A DNA stretch of 64,000 nt from Saturnia japonica (GCA_033032175.1 CM065328.1:9424690-9488689); one strand, 5' to 3'; shown: positions 35,200-47,659, counted from the stretch's first letter. Notes: generated by a model from the letters alone, not told the origin. A program made the numbers and translations.

Positions 35200-37555
35200 A
35201 AACGCACTGTAAGAAATTGCTAAAAAACTGAAAAATTTATTGTATTGGATCATTTTAATGATCAATAATAGAATTTATGCTTCAAAGACTTTTATTGTAG
35301 GAAATGTAGAAATTGTGATAAGAATAGGTAATTTAAATGCAGGTCTAATTTGATTAAAATGTAACTGGTTTACTCCTTAAACAGTATATCCAAGACAAAT
35401 AAACAGATTTACAGAAATAATAAATAGATTTACACAATTAATAAATAGATTTACACAAATAATTAATTTACTAGCATTGCGTTTAGGATATCTCATGAAT
35501 CATCCTATTTCAGATCCAGTTAAGGATTGTTTTTTTTTTAAATTCATAATGCTCACTATGTTATGTAAAGAACTGCTGTACAAAATTTCATGATTGTAAA
35601 TCTACTCTGTACATTTTCTGCCAGCCAGTCTTATGTATTTTATTAAGTAGAAGTTAGTAGTTGTAGTCGTTTTATTTTGTTGAATGAAGACCAAATTTCT
35701 TTTTAAATTAAAACTATTGTAATGGTTTATTATGCTTCTTTTTTTCTCTTTATTTAAGGGGCTTTTACAGCTGGTGTATGTAGCTGATGTATGCCCTATC
35801 AGAGCATATCCAAATTTTACAATAGATAACATGATTTCTACAGAAAATAAAGTTATACTAAACTGTTAGCCAAATAAAAAGAAATGTAATTCTGTACCTT
35901 CTACTATAAGTATAACAGTAAGTCGGTTCTGCTATTAATAATGCTTTTAAATCAATCCATATGAATAAATAAGTTTTTATATTTCACTGATATTACATGA
36001 AAAATTCGACTTGTATAAACATGATCTCATTTGACATTTTTTCAAGTTCATATTAATATATCTGTTTGAACTGATTTGAATGCAAGATTTGCCATTCGAG
36101 TTCAGTGATTACTATGGTATTTTTTGTTCTCAAAATGACACAAAAATCATTCAAATTTGAACCTGCTGATAATATTTAGTTCTTTAAACTTTATAGAAGT
36201 TATGAATGTTTGTGGATTATGGAGAATGACAATTTAGAATGAGTAAAAAACAGAAAGTATTAGATGTTGTAAGTGTTTCTTTTAGCTATCCATTTTTAAA
36301 TACATCTTTTTCCGTGTTCGTTTTATTAATTCCTATCTTAGAAGAACAGAAATAATATTATTCATGGTAGCATCTGACACAAAAACTCGAAATACGACTT
36401 TTGCTTACAAATTCACTTTAGACAAAGACTATCAATATTCTGTAGCCAGGCAATTGTCGCCTAAGTGAAAGACAATCGCGAATGTTTATTTCAAGAAACT
36501 TTTTTATGTTCATTCGATAATCGTATCTTTGAATCGAGAAACTTGCTTCATGTTAAATATCAAAACTGATTAAAATCGTTCAGTCAATTTTATGTGGTTT
36601 ATGAATTGTAAAGAGAATCACATTAAGTTCAATAATAATATAAAAAAATATTTATGCAATAATAAATGTAAATTTTTTTATGTAAATTACACATAATTTT
36701 AAATGGATGGGATAATTTCTGGGAAACTTTTCGATACTTTTTGCTGTATTAACAAAAAGAAAATTATCGGCAAATCTCTATAAAATATCAAAATTTTCAA
36801 ATCCTTCTGTCTACTTTCCTCTTCATCTTGTTTTCTTTTTCTATTGTTTCTTAATGGAAGACCATTACTGCCATTATCAAGTGATTAATTACAAAGTGAC
36901 CTGTGATGATTTCAGTATTACAAAAAAATGGGGGCTGCTCTCTTGTTAAAATTTGGGATTTTCTGTGGCTTCTCGGAATTCATATTCCATATTATCTACA
37001 CACATGGCAGTGTGTCAGCCAAGTTCGTGCGACACACTAGCCAAATATACATACATACAATATATTTACATGAGTAATTTCCACTTACTCATTCACTCAA
37101 AAAACCTAGACCACACTCAGAAACTTGAAATTTGGCATGAAGATACAGTTATTGATTTTAATTATTTTTTTTTCTAAATTAGTGTCAATTATAGTGGAGT
37201 TTCCACCCACTCACCAATAGATAGTGTGCAGATTTTCTAAAATCAATGATCCTGCCTTCAACTTCCAACTAGGATATCTTCTATGCTTCCCCGAAATAAC
37301 TAAAAAATCATTGCTAATAATTGCGTATCAATTTTCATTGTAGCTAAAAACATAGTAGATTATAATAAGTTAAATATTTGCCTTCAATATTTAGGTTAGA
37401 TAATATAGGTAATTTATATTCCTGAGTTTGATACTAATAAATTAAATGTAGAGCAAGTGAACATAAATATTATGCTAACAATGTAAAAAAAATTATTCTT
37501 GGTCCTTAATTGAAACAAAATGAAAGGAATTCAGTAAGCGATTGTTTGAAACATA
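35200..37555. other. Intergenic AT-rich DNA
   Basis: No gene is recognised. 36840-37010 is a diverged minus-strand family A fragment (AATGGAAGACCATTACTGCC, CATTATCAAGTGA). The remainder is unassigned. Confidence 0.4.
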
Positions 37556-37560
37556 ATTTA

Positions 37561-37883
37561 GGCACCACCTCTACGAGGGAGTGTATTGCCACGATTCCGC
37601 GCTACTATCGTCGGGTGATCTGCACGAAATGATTATTTTTACTCCTGCATATCGTTGCGAATCGCGATGGATCGCTGCGTGAATGCAATGACTCGCCGCG
37701 CGTCCCAGCAAAAACTCATGGCACAGTTCAGTGACAGGCAAAAGCGGAATACAATAGTGAAAATGAATGAGTTGGGCGAGAGTGCATCACATTATGCGGT
37801 GTGCGAGTAGAGTTGGCGTTTTCCTCGTGAATGTTAACTGTCGCATCGTCGCGATATTATCACACGCTTGTCGAGGTGGTGCC
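37561..37883. mobile_element. Harbinger-type MITE, copy 1
   Basis: The 323-bp element has near-perfect inverted termini GGCACCACCTCTACGAG and CTTGTCGAGGTGGTGCC. It is flanked by TTA at 37558-37560 and 37884-37886, the 3-bp TWA duplication typical of PIF/Harbinger transposons. There is no coding. The interior is rich in CGTCGCG/CGCGAT words. Confidence 0.75.
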
Positions 37884-37904
37884 TTATGTCTTCGATTTTC
37901 GGGG

Positions 37905-38525
37905 CTGTTTGAATAATGTGAAAATTGATTAATATCTGAAAAAAGATCTCAGCAAAGTTTAGGGAGGGAGGGGGTCGACGAAGTGTGACATTGTGTGACA
38001 AGGGGCGGGGAGGGGTCCCAAATTTTGTGACATCACATTTTTTCAAAATATAATATTTTATATCTAAGTATATTAGAACTTCTTAAGTCGAAAACCTCCC
38101 AAACTCGAAAGAATGTATTCCCTTCCATTCAAGCCCCAAAACCTCCGTTGCACTAAATCTCAACCCTCGAGTTAAAATAATCAGAGAAAAAATTAAATTG
38201 GTCTTCTGTATCTTGAACATAGCAATGTTTTATTTAACAACTTTTACAACTTGATTATTTGAAACTTATTTATTACCTTTATAGTTCGAAATTTATCTTT
38301 CATAAAGTGATTTTTTAATGTTTTGTTAATTTTTATACCTTTGTTTGATTTGATGTCGATTTTATTGAAAAATAATTTAAATGTAAATTAAAATAATTTC
38401 GGAACACTGCTGTTTTAATTTCATAAATGTCTAATTATAAAATTGCAAAATATGTGACATCACACTAGGTAGGAGGGGTCAAAAATAATGAAATTCGTGT
38501 GACGTAATTTATGGATGGCCCGTAA
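37905..38525. repeat. Degraded TIR element with GTGACATCACA blocks
   Basis: The left half (GGGAGGGAGGGGGTCGACGA, TTTTGTGACATCACATTTT) and right half (TATGTGACATCACACTAGG, GTCAAAAATAATGAAATTCG, TTATGGATGGCCCGTAA) are inverted parts of a common insect element, separated by about 400 bp of AT-rich filler. Confidence 0.45.
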
Positions 38526-39059
38526 TATATGCTTCAGTCTACCAAAGAGGTTTATGCATGCAGGTGTGCCTGCGCAGGTCGATTACATGTTTTATCGTGT
38601 ATGTGCACATACATACACACGCTCAGGTTCACTGTATGTTGTCACTAAAGAAATGATTTTATATTTTGCACTGGTTGCTTGATCAGGTTCAAAAAACTGC
38701 ATAGGTTTATTCCAATTCACGCGTGTGTATGGCCGGTGTTAGGTATGTGAATGTTTAAATTTTTTATTGAATATTATATAGCCCGAAATAAAGTGTTAAA
38801 ATAGATAGAAAAGGGCTTTCGTAGTAAATTTAATTTTATATACCTAAAAAAATCTCTATAAAGCTATGCTTAGCAAGACGATGGAGAAGTGTTGACTCTT
38901 TGGTTTTAGGTAATAAAATGTACTATAAATGTTACTATTTTACAAATAATCACTTACTGAATAGCAAAGATCACTTTAAACATTAATTAAATTTAAAATG
39001 TAATTATTATGTACAGTTTCTTATTGAAATTATAAATTATTAAGATAGAAAATTTATAA

Positions 39060-39155
39060 GGCGCCACCTCCACGAGCCAGTGTATCGCAGCGGGCGTGCA
39101 AAAAGCCGTTGGCGTTTTCCTCGTTAATGTCACTCGTTGCATCGTCTTGATATGA
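39060..39155. mobile_element. Harbinger-type MITE, truncated or internally deleted copy
   Basis: The left end GGCGCCACCTCCACGAG follows TAA (39057-39059). The interior GGCGTTTTCCTCGTTAATGT matches copy 1. No right terminus is visible. Confidence 0.6.
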
Positions 39156-40019
39156 TTTGAAGACCTATCAATCGCAATCAATATGATCAATTTTCAATTG
39201 GTTATTCGAGGATTTTGAATAAATCAATTACTTCAGTGCGTAAAGTTCGGTATCAGCGCATATTATAAAATTATCTATTACATTTCGCTGCCGAGTTACT
39301 TTCCTACCGTTATACTGCTACGCGAGCTTAACATTGACAATAAAAAAAAAATCTAGCTATACAATGGGTATATATTAAAAACACCGTCGAATCCGTGGTG
39401 TTATTAGGTATCGAGATTATATTCTGTTTATGTTATCTATCTCAAATTATAAGTAAAAAAATACCCCAAAAAAATTTAAAAAAAGTTAAATGAGGCCATG
39501 TAAGGCAATACAGGCGGCGCGGCGCAGGGTACCGCCACACGATCAAACGTACCGCTGCACTGCGTTGGGGCTGGCGATGGTGTTATCACGTTTTAAAATT
39601 TGTTAAATTTTAGGGAAACTACAACTAAATATGTTAATTTTAAATTGCAAAAACATTTTTATTTTCATAATAAATAATATTTAGTTATTTTGTTTGGTAG
39701 TGTCATTGGGATACCTATCGGGGTTTTTGATACATACTGTATATACCTTGCTTATTTTACATTACAAAATTAAGCAAACGTTGAATTATTTTTTGAATAA
39801 TTTTGTATTTAGTTCTTTTGTATTGAATAAATTATTCAATAATAATAATATTCATTGTTTTATATGTATTCTACTAGTTTTAGTTTAAAACAAAAACTGT
39901 CACTTTGAAGGGTTTGATTGAACTGCTGGTCGCGGTGAGAGCGGACGCCATATTTACAGTTTTGATGACATTACTCGCATTAACATAAATCTACTAAAGA
40001 GTTAGGGGGATAGGTATAC

Positions 40020-40148
40020 TTAGTCGTATAAAGGTCGCTGGGAGCCGTTGGGTGGAGGCCGCACAAGATCGGTCGCTCTGGAGATCTATGGGGGAGGCCT
40101 ATGTTCAGCAGTGGACGTCCTGCGGCTGAAATGATGATGATGATGATG
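40020..40148 (+). mobile_element. RTE-type LINE 3' end
   Basis: The last codons read GWRPHKIGRSLWRSMGEAYVQQW, a highly characteristic C-terminus of lepidopteran RTE ORF2. A (GAT)n microsatellite tail to about 40148 follows. It is severely 5'-truncated. Confidence 0.65.
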
Positions 40149-40175
40149 TATACTTAGTATATCTTTATTGACTCC

Positions 40176-40400
40176 ATACTTTGAGTTTTTGGCGGAATAT
40201 TGAACAGTCATGTAGTTGTATTTATTTTAATTCATAAACTTTGGTTGTCTTGTCCTATATTATGTACTTTTGGCGACATTGTACGTGATTTAGTTATTGT
40301 GCAAAAGTAAAATGAATTAGAAACATGCATTTTATTTTGCCACAAAACTCCCTTAACCGTTTTAACAAGAGAGCCGCCATACTGTTAAAACTGTGTTTGA
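40176..40400 (+). mobile_element. Family A retroposon, 3'-truncated copy
   Basis: GAGTTTTTGGCGGAATATTG opens the copy and it follows the family to AGAGAGCCGCCATACTGTTA. The (GAA)n tail is missing. Confidence 0.55.
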
Positions 40401-40804
40401 AAATTAATTTACAAGTATAATAACTTCAATTTGGCAGATTTGTGGATAAATAACATAGTTGCCATCAAATAAAAAGAAAAACTCCACACATAAATTAATC
40501 TTATTATTCATAATAAATTAATATTATTGAATTTTGTATGTAAATACTAAGTAAATTAATATATTACACATACCGAATATTAATTTTAGTTTTATATCAC
40601 ATCACACGTGTCATATTTACGTTTTGACACATACGATGTGAGGGGTGATTCTAAATATAGGTCGTGTATTCACTGAGAAACCGCATTTGTTTTGTATAAT
40701 TTCAATGATTCTATCAAATTAAACGAAATTACCAGTATTTTCTTGATTATCGAATTACTATATTTTGAAGTTACGCCTTATTTTTATTTTATGACCACTT
40801 CTTA

Positions 40805-41101
40805 GGCGCCGCCTCCACGAGCGAGTGTATCGGCCACGAGTCATTACGAGACGATTATTCTTCCGCCAGCGTATCGTCGCGACTCGTGACGGATCGCTGC
40901 GTATCGCCAAAAAGTTGTTTTGTTTGAGAGACCTCAATTTGATGAAGGGCAAATCGAAAACTGCGCTGCGAGTAGGTCGCGTATCGCCGTGAGCGCGCTG
41001 TGAATCATTAGCGTTATCCTAGTCAAGGTCACGCGTTGCATCGCCGTCAAGTAGCAGGACGATAATATTGCCGCGGTAAATTCGTTCGTGAAGGTGGCAC
41101 C
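40805..41101. mobile_element. Harbinger-type MITE, copy 2
   Basis: The element runs from GGCGCCGCCTCCACGAG to CGTGAAGGTGGCACC, 297 bp, with TTA at 40802-40804 and 41102-41104. It shares the GATCGCTGCGT and GTTGCATCGC interior with copy 1. Confidence 0.75.
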
Positions 41102-41329
41102 TTATGTTGATACTTGTATCTATGCGTCTAGTAGAATGCATATGTATAATGTAACATTGACATATTTATGTGTCACTACTGAGATTAAATGATTATTTTG
41201 TGATCGATAATAATTTTGAAAAATTACTCTAAAAATATTTTAAGTTAAGTCAGACATCGTATGCGAAGCCTAAATGTATGAAAATTTAATTAAACGTTGA
41301 AATTTTTTTTTATGTCGCACGGTATTGTA

Positions 41330-41830
41330 CCTTATAATAAGTACAGTGAAATCCATTATCTACGACCACCGTTGGATCTACGATCCATCGTCAGTCCAAT
41401 GTCTCTTCACGTTATGTTTACAAGGATCGCATGAAATAGGAAGGAAGAAGCACACTAGCCGGGAGACAATTCCACAACTTCACAGTACGACAAAAATAAG
41501 ACGTAGCAAATTTCTTTGTTCGTGCCGTTATGGGGAGGTTACCGTAAAGCTCTGGCTCCAGAGCCCAGTGCGTTTAATTCTGCTATGAACAGGTGAAGAG
41601 GTAATTAAGTTGAACAGCTCTTCAGAACACTCGCCATGACACGGACGGTAGAAAACACTCAGCGAGAAGATGTCTCTGCGCAACTGAAGCGGCTAGGTGA
41701 TCTTAGTAACACCTGCATCATTTCCATCAGTCCAGGTCTTCGAGAAGGTATTTTGCAGATCCGTCATAAAGGTGCGATCAAAGTATCCCATACATGGCCG
41801 AACTTGTATCTTGTAAAGTAGATAACAGCT
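41330..41830 (-). pseudogene. Jockey/CR1-group LINE ORF2 C-terminal fragment
   Basis: The minus strand encodes LSVFYRPCHGECSEELFNLI, then SRIKRTGLWSQSF and TKKFATSYFCRTVKLWNCLP. From family knowledge, FYRxxHGxCSxELxxL followed by R(T)xxLWNxLP is the typical reverse-transcriptase C-terminal region. The frame breaks upstream of this stretch. No reverse-transcriptase catalytic part is present. Confidence 0.65.
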
Positions 41831-42059
41831 TTTCGGGCGTGAAAAACCATTGGACCCTGTATCTTTTAATATTTTTAAAAGTTTAAATATTTTTTGAGTT
41901 TTATATCCACGTATTAGGTACGCTGCAATGCAGTGTACCTATGTAATGTTAAGTAGCCTCTGCAGCCCATGACAACACGTAACTACCCTAAAAAAAGCAG
42001 TCGCTGATGCAGTATGTTACATCCGCTAAACGTAGAATTTGTAACATCGCAATCGCACC

Positions 42060-42213
42060 GGATATCGAAAGAAAGTCAAGGAGAGTATAGATCTATCTTC
42101 TAAGGAACATCCACAATAAGCATTTTTTTGTCTTTAAAATAGCCGGAAGCGGGGGAACTAGATTCGCGCGGGCATTCTGTAGTCCCCATGATCCAAGCCA
42201 CGGGCACAGCTAG
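42060..42213 (+). mobile_element. Helitron 3'-end fragment
   Basis: It ends CCACGGGCACAGCTAG followed by T. The body (AAAATAGCCGGAAGCGGGGG, GATTCGCGCGGGCATTCTGT) matches 16018 and 32041 in opposite orientation. Confidence 0.55.
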
Positions 42214-42285
42214 TATTATAATAAAATTGAAGTGTTTGTTTGTAATGTCAAAATAACAACTTTTTACTAAGTGCTTAAACGAAAG

Positions 42286-43791
42286 TATTCCTTACATATG
42301 AAATTAGCGTTTTGTCGTACTGGCCACTTTGATCTGAAATATCTCATCTTTGGTTAAGAATTTCAAATTCAAATTTATAAATTCATTTAGCTGGTTTAAT
42401 TGAATTTTGAAAACAGTTATTAATTTGTTTTTTTTCTCATTCTTTTTAAAGTGAAACTTATTAGATCGTCTCAAAATTTTTGGTTTGTGTGTTGCATGTC
42501 GCGTGACGGTCGGCCGCGGAGTAGGGATGACGGCGCCTATAGTTCGCAGCAACTGACCGTGTAGTGTATAGATTATTACTCATTTGTGAATTTTTAGTTA
42601 AATGTCTATAATGTGGAAAAAAGTTTCACTTTTATCGTGGTTTCATAAAACCACACAATCAATCTTTGACGTCGCTTATTACTGCACAATGGAAAACATT
42701 AAATATCGGTATATTTACGAGTACTAGTTCTACCGTGGTACCAGTGCTGCAGAAACAGCTCGAAGGATTAATGATGTGTACGGCGTTGGTGTCGCAAAAG
42801 AAAGCAAAGTACGTTTTTGATATCAACATTTTATTTCTGGAAATTTCGACCGTCAGATCCAACCCCGTGGACGGCCGGAGACCAAAGTGGAAAATAAAGA
42901 ATTAAAGGCTATTGTGGAAGCGGATCCATCACAAAGCACTTCAGAGATAGCTCCAGTCTATGGGGTTAAGTGATAAAACTGTAATTATCCACTTGAAGCA
43001 AATCGGGAAAGTAAAAAAAGTTGAACGATGGGTACCTCATGAATTGAGTAAATCGAACTTGCAAACACGCGTCGACTGCTGTGTTACTTTGCTCAACCGA
43101 CACAATAATGAAGGGATTTTAAATCGAATCCTTACTTGTGATGAAAAATGGATACTGTACGATAATCGGAAGCGCTCGTCGCAATGGCTGAACCCTGGAG
43201 ACCCAGCCAAATCCTGCCCTAAACGAAAATTGACTCAGAAAAAGTTACTTGTGAGTTGTTTGGTGGACTAGCGCCGGTGTCGTTCACTACAGCTTTCTAA
43301 AATCTGGCCAAACGATTACGGCAGATATCTATTGTCAGCAACTGCAAACCATGAAGGAAGAACTAGCTGCTAAACAACCGAGATTGGTCAACCGCTCTAG
43401 GCCACTGCTGCTTCACGACAACGCAAGACCACACACTGCACAACAAACAACCACTAAGTTAGATCAGCTACAATTGGAATGTCTGCGACATCCACCGTAC
43501 TCCCCAGACCTTGCTCCAACAGATTACCATTTTTTCCGGAATTTGGACAACTTCTTTTAAGGAAAAAAATCAACTCCGATGCGGTAGTCCAAACCGCCTT
43601 CAAAGAGTTTATTGATTCTCACCCCCATGATTTTTTTAGTAAAGGGATCAATGAACTACCTATGAGATGGTAAAAGTGCATAGATAACAACGGTGCATAC
43701 TTTGATTAAATAAATATATGTATTTTACAAAAAAAAAATTGACTTTGTATTCATCCCGTACAAAACGCCAATTTCATATGTAAGGACCTAA
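42286..43791 (+). mobile_element. Mariner element 1, degraded
   Basis: Terminal inverted repeats pair CTTACATATGAAATTAGCGTT on the left (from about 42290) with AACGCCAATTTCATATGTAAG on the right (to 43791 including the CCTAA end). It encloses a broken mariner transposase reading frame. At about 1.5 kb it is some 200 bp longer than element 2, mostly in the region before the ORF. Confidence 0.75.
42689..43709 (+). pseudogene. Mariner transposase pseudogene
   Basis: The frame starts MENIKYRYIYEY and then meets a TAG. It continues YRGTSAAETARRINDVYG and has a TGA where the family has Trp (near 42816). It shifts frame before MGLSDKTVIIHLKQIGK (42960), shifts again near 43255 and has a TAA near 43558. 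Recognisable transposase parts are the HTH region, WVPHEL linker, TCDEKW (first catalytic Asp), LLHDNARPH (second Asp) and SPDLAPTDYHFF (third Asp). The frame ends with GAYFD-stop. It is inactive. Confidence 0.8.
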
Positions 43792-44111
43792 TATATACGG
43801 TTTTTTAACAGTTTATGAAATTTGTGTAGTATCTGTTTGTTCCGGGTATGCAGGAATACAACACGAGGTTATTTGGCTAAGATCTGTAAGGTGGAGGTTT
43901 TCCACCAGTCGGACTGTCCCAAGTAGAGAGAAATCTCAAAATAAATTTCTCTGTGCTCTACCTTTATTTAGTATTTACTCATTATAATCGCTGCCACTAT
44001 CAAACTGATGGTGAAGGAAAACATACGACAATGTGATGTGACTTACTAAATATATTATATAAGATAAATCAAAACAAAATACATAATGTATTATTTCTTA
44101 CTCTATGTATA

Positions 44112-45284
44112 AGGCCTACATCGTGTAGCGAATTCTCGCCGCGCGATTTTTTTTCTCGCAGCTTATAATCCACGTACGTGAAACTTAACATAAACGCACA
44201 ACGAGTAAAATTCCTCGCGATTTTTGTCAGTTCTCATCTGCGATGCACGTAGATATGTGGACAACATAACAAACATCTTGATTTTTCCTTTCATAACGAC
44301 GTAAAAGGCATGTCAAAAGATATCACCAACACTGGAATCTCTCTTTTAGACCTATGAAAGGATTTTTATATTTAAAATACCGAGCCTTGCGAAAATATAA
44401 CAAAAAGTTTTTCGGATATTTTATAACGCCTTATCAGAAGATCGCAAAGAACTATATGTTGTGTTCTTGCTATGAGTAGGATTTCCAGAGCTCCTTAGAG
44501 TAGGGGGATTCAAGGTCAGCAACGCTTTAGTAATGCCTATGATATTACTACTTACAAGCGTCCTTAGGCTACGGTAGTCGCTTACCATCAGGCGGGCCGT
44601 GTGCTTGTTTTCCACCATTGTTATATACAATTAATCGATAATTTACTACTGCTATACATAATTACCAAGGCAAGAAGCAATATAGAGAAAGCCGTTTAAA
44701 TCAAAGAGAATGTCAATAACTCTTCCCATGGCACAATAGTGTCTTAATTAATATTCGGTCGGGTTTCCTATGCTTGACCGCTAATAACTATTCGACATCA
44801 ATATCATTTGAAAGGAATCGTGGCGCAGTCGTAGTAAGCCCTACTATTGAGCCGAGAGGTCACGAAACTGTTTTTTTTTTTTTTAGATCTGGCTACACTG
44901 TTAGCCTTAGGGGCCCTAAAGCCGCTGCGGCTTTTGCAACTTCATTGGACTTGGGGTAAAACTGTGTCTCCATATTTATTTTTATATTACAAAATAGAGC
45001 AAGACTCTGCCGACGCCACCCGCCCTCGGCGCGTGAACTTTTCCGCAGTGCGGTCAGAGGTATACACACCTCCATTATTAAAGTGCGAAAACATTCGCGG
45101 GAACTTTAAATAGCACCGCGGTGCGGTGGATTCTGCGCCATAGCACAATTTTGATTGAAGAATTATTTTCGCGCGGTTTTTTTTTCTCGCAAGTGCATAT
45201 ATTATAGCATACAATTTCCATAATATGTAACAGAATTTTGCGGAAATAATCGCGCGGCGAGAATTCGCTTTCCTGTATAGGCCT
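44112..45284. mobile_element. DNA element with perfect 19-bp inverted terminal motif
   Basis: GCGAATTCTCGCCGCGCGA at 44128-44146 is exactly inverted at 45250-45268. Outside it, AAGGCCTACA and TATAGGCCTA also pair. GCGCG..TTTTTTTTCTCGCA blocks recur inside both ends. The interior carries a CR1-like tail (about 44520-44635), a SINE head (44815-44866) and family C copy 5 (44868-44955). No transposase is visible. Confidence 0.6.
44868..44955 (-). mobile_element. Family C poly-A retroposon, copy 5
   Basis: A T-run is followed by AGATCTGGCTACACTGTTAG, GGGGCCCTAAAGCCGCTGCG and GGACTTGGGG. It is adjacent to a SINE head (GGCGCAGTCGTAGTAAGCCC), either as chimera or coincidence. Confidence 0.6.
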
Positions 45285-45696
45285 AACTGCCCCCGGTAGT
45301 AAATGTTCCTTGTGGCTAACTGTCTGGGTGAAACTAGAGGTGGACGATTGTGAACGATATACAAAATCGAGTCATTCGAAATGAAAGATTTTCATAATCG
45401 ATACATACAATTATGAATTATTTACATAATCGAGCCATTTTCGTATTACTCAAAGGTGGGCGATTATAAATGATGATTGAATTGAAATATCTTAATTCTA
45501 GATATGACACCTCTTATAAAAATAGTAAGTTAATATAAAAACATATCCGTTTTACAGTTACGAAGTGTCACATATTATATATTGATGATAGGAACTTATT
45601 ACTAATGAGTTCTTTAGACGAACATAATTTTTTACCTAAGAGCTAAAAAAGCTCGTTCTTTCATAATATTTACTAATCGTCTAATATTCGTAAATA

Positions 45697-46980
45697 TTAG
45701 GTCTTTACCTATGAAATTACCGTTTAAAAAAAAAAATTAAACGAATTTTTTTCATGTATTTTTTATTTGTATTAATCGAAATAATCACCCATGCAATCAA
45801 TGCATCTTTGCCAGCGCAGTGGCAGTTTATTGATGCCCTTCTTAAAGAAATCAGCTGGACGGGAGGCAACAAATTCTTCAAAGGCATTTTGTACTGCCTC
45901 TCGGGTATTGAATTTTTTTCCCGCCAAGGAGTTATCCTAATTCTGGAAAAAGTAGTAGTCTGTAGGCGCAAGGTCTGGTGAGTAGGGTGGATGACGGAGA
46001 ACTTCCAACTCCAGTTCTTGCAACTTGGAGACCGTCTGCTGTGCAGTATGAGGTCGCGAGTAGTCGTGTAGGAGCAGCGGAGACGAGCGATTGACCAATG
46101 CTGGTTGGAAATGTGCCAGCTTCTCCATCATTGTGTTCAGTTCTTCACAGTACACATCTGCAGTAATGCTCACCCCGTTTGGTAAGAAGCTGTGATGAAT
46201 CACACCGGCGCTAGACCACCAAACAGTGACCATCACTTTTCTAGGGGTAAGTTTTCGTTTAGGGCATTGTTTAGACGCTGAACCAGGATCCTACCAACTT
46301 GATGAGCGCTTGCGGTTATCAAACAGAATCCATTTTTCATCGCAGGTAACAATGCAGTTCAAAATTCCTTCATTTGTGTGTCTGTTGAGCAGTGCAAGGC
46401 ACGTCTCGACGCGTACTTTGCGCTGGCGATCATTGAGTTCGTGGGGCACCCATTTGTCAAGCTTTTTTACCTTGCCAATTTGACGCAAATGGACCAATAT
46501 TGTTTTTACGCTAACGTCGAGAGCTGCTACTAATTCAGCCGTAGATTGTGTATCATCAGCTTCCACAATCGCCTTTAATTCGTCATTGTCGACCAAAGTC
46601 TTCGGACGACCGCGAGGTTCATTTTTCAGGTCGAAATTCCCAGAACGGAAGCGAGCAAACCAATAACAGGTGGTGCGTTGGTTTGTAGTGTTAGCTCCGT
46701 AAACGTCGTTGATGTTGCATGCCGCTTGTGCCGCGTTGCTGCCACGACGGTACTCATATTCCATAATTACTCGAATTTTTAACGTATCCATGATGACAAA
46801 AAAGATTGAAATGCGATGAAAATGTAACACTAACCAATAAACAAATGACTACCTTTGGAAAAAGAATTCCATATTTTTAAAATAAAAATCATTTGAAATT
46901 AGAATTCTTAGCCAAACAGAAATTATTTTGATTTGAAATGGTCAGTACTACAGAACGGCAATTTCATAGGTAAAGACCTA
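45697..46980 (-). mobile_element. Mariner element 2, nearly intact
   Basis: It is a 1,284-bp element with inverted termini: TTAGGTCTTTACCTATGAAA on the left and TTTCATAGGTAAAGACCTA on the right. The size and layout are those of a canonical mariner. It contains one minus-strand transposase ORF interrupted only by two stop codons. Confidence 0.85.
45772..46791 (-). pseudogene. Mariner transposase with two in-frame TAG codons
   Basis: The frame spans 340 codons including the terminal stop, from MDTLKIRVIMEYEYRRGSNA to CMGDYFD. It includes the N-terminal HTH, GRPKTLVDNDELKAIVE, WVPHELND, TCDEKW (first Asp), LLHDYSRPH (second Asp) and SPDLAPTDYYFF (third Asp), with 34 residues between the last two (D34D). 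The only breaks are TAG at 46291-46293 and TAG at 45937-45939. Comparison with element 1 shows Leu at both places (QWLNPG and RNLDN), so each is one change from TTG. There is no frameshift. Cut-and-paste transposition at TA is the family activity; this copy cannot make full-length protein. Confidence 0.85.
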
Positions 46981-47029
46981 TTATTATTGGTTATAATCGG
47001 TATATATCGAGTTATCTTCCTAATCGAAT

Positions 47030-47659
47030 CAGGGTTACCAACTTAGGGCGGAAATATTCATATTGGGCTTTTTTATGGCCCAAAACAATTTAGGGCTTTT
47101 TTTAGGTGCATAAATTATATTTTATGCGTCATTAATTTGACTGACCAAAACAAGTAATAAAAAAAACCGTGTTAATTGTCTATGGATACCATATTATACC
47201 AAAGACAAATAAAGATTAATACTAAACGAGTCTGTGGTCAAAGTCAAGTTTCTGGCCAAGCTGACGCTACTTGTACATCTAATAGTCTGTGGCTGACGCA
47301 CTCCATCCCGCGGCAGCATGGGACTCCACATAACACGTTCAAAATTCAAAATTTCAATTATATTAGTGATCAGTGTAGTTATGTCCGTTAACCATTATAT
47401 TATAAATTTGTATGTTAATTAAAATTTAATTTTAAATTCCCGTTATGATAGGTATTATTATATATTATAATATAATTATTATATATTATTAAAGGATTAT
47501 AGACAGGTATTAGGTATAGTGAAATAGAACGGGAAACTCATTTAAACAGTATCCTTGATTAGATACACAATACAGAGTTTTTTTGGGGCTTTTGAATATT
47601 GCATTTAGGGTTATTTCATCTTAATCTTAGGGGTATTTTTTTAGGAGTTGGTAACCCTG
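47030..47659. mobile_element. hAT-like MITE, complete copy
   Basis: It starts CAGGGTTACCAACTT and ends AGTTGGTAACCCTG, 630 bp, with AATCGAAT before and CATCGAAT after: an 8-bp duplication with one difference. No coding is present. It is related over most of its length to 17166-17690. Confidence 0.7.
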
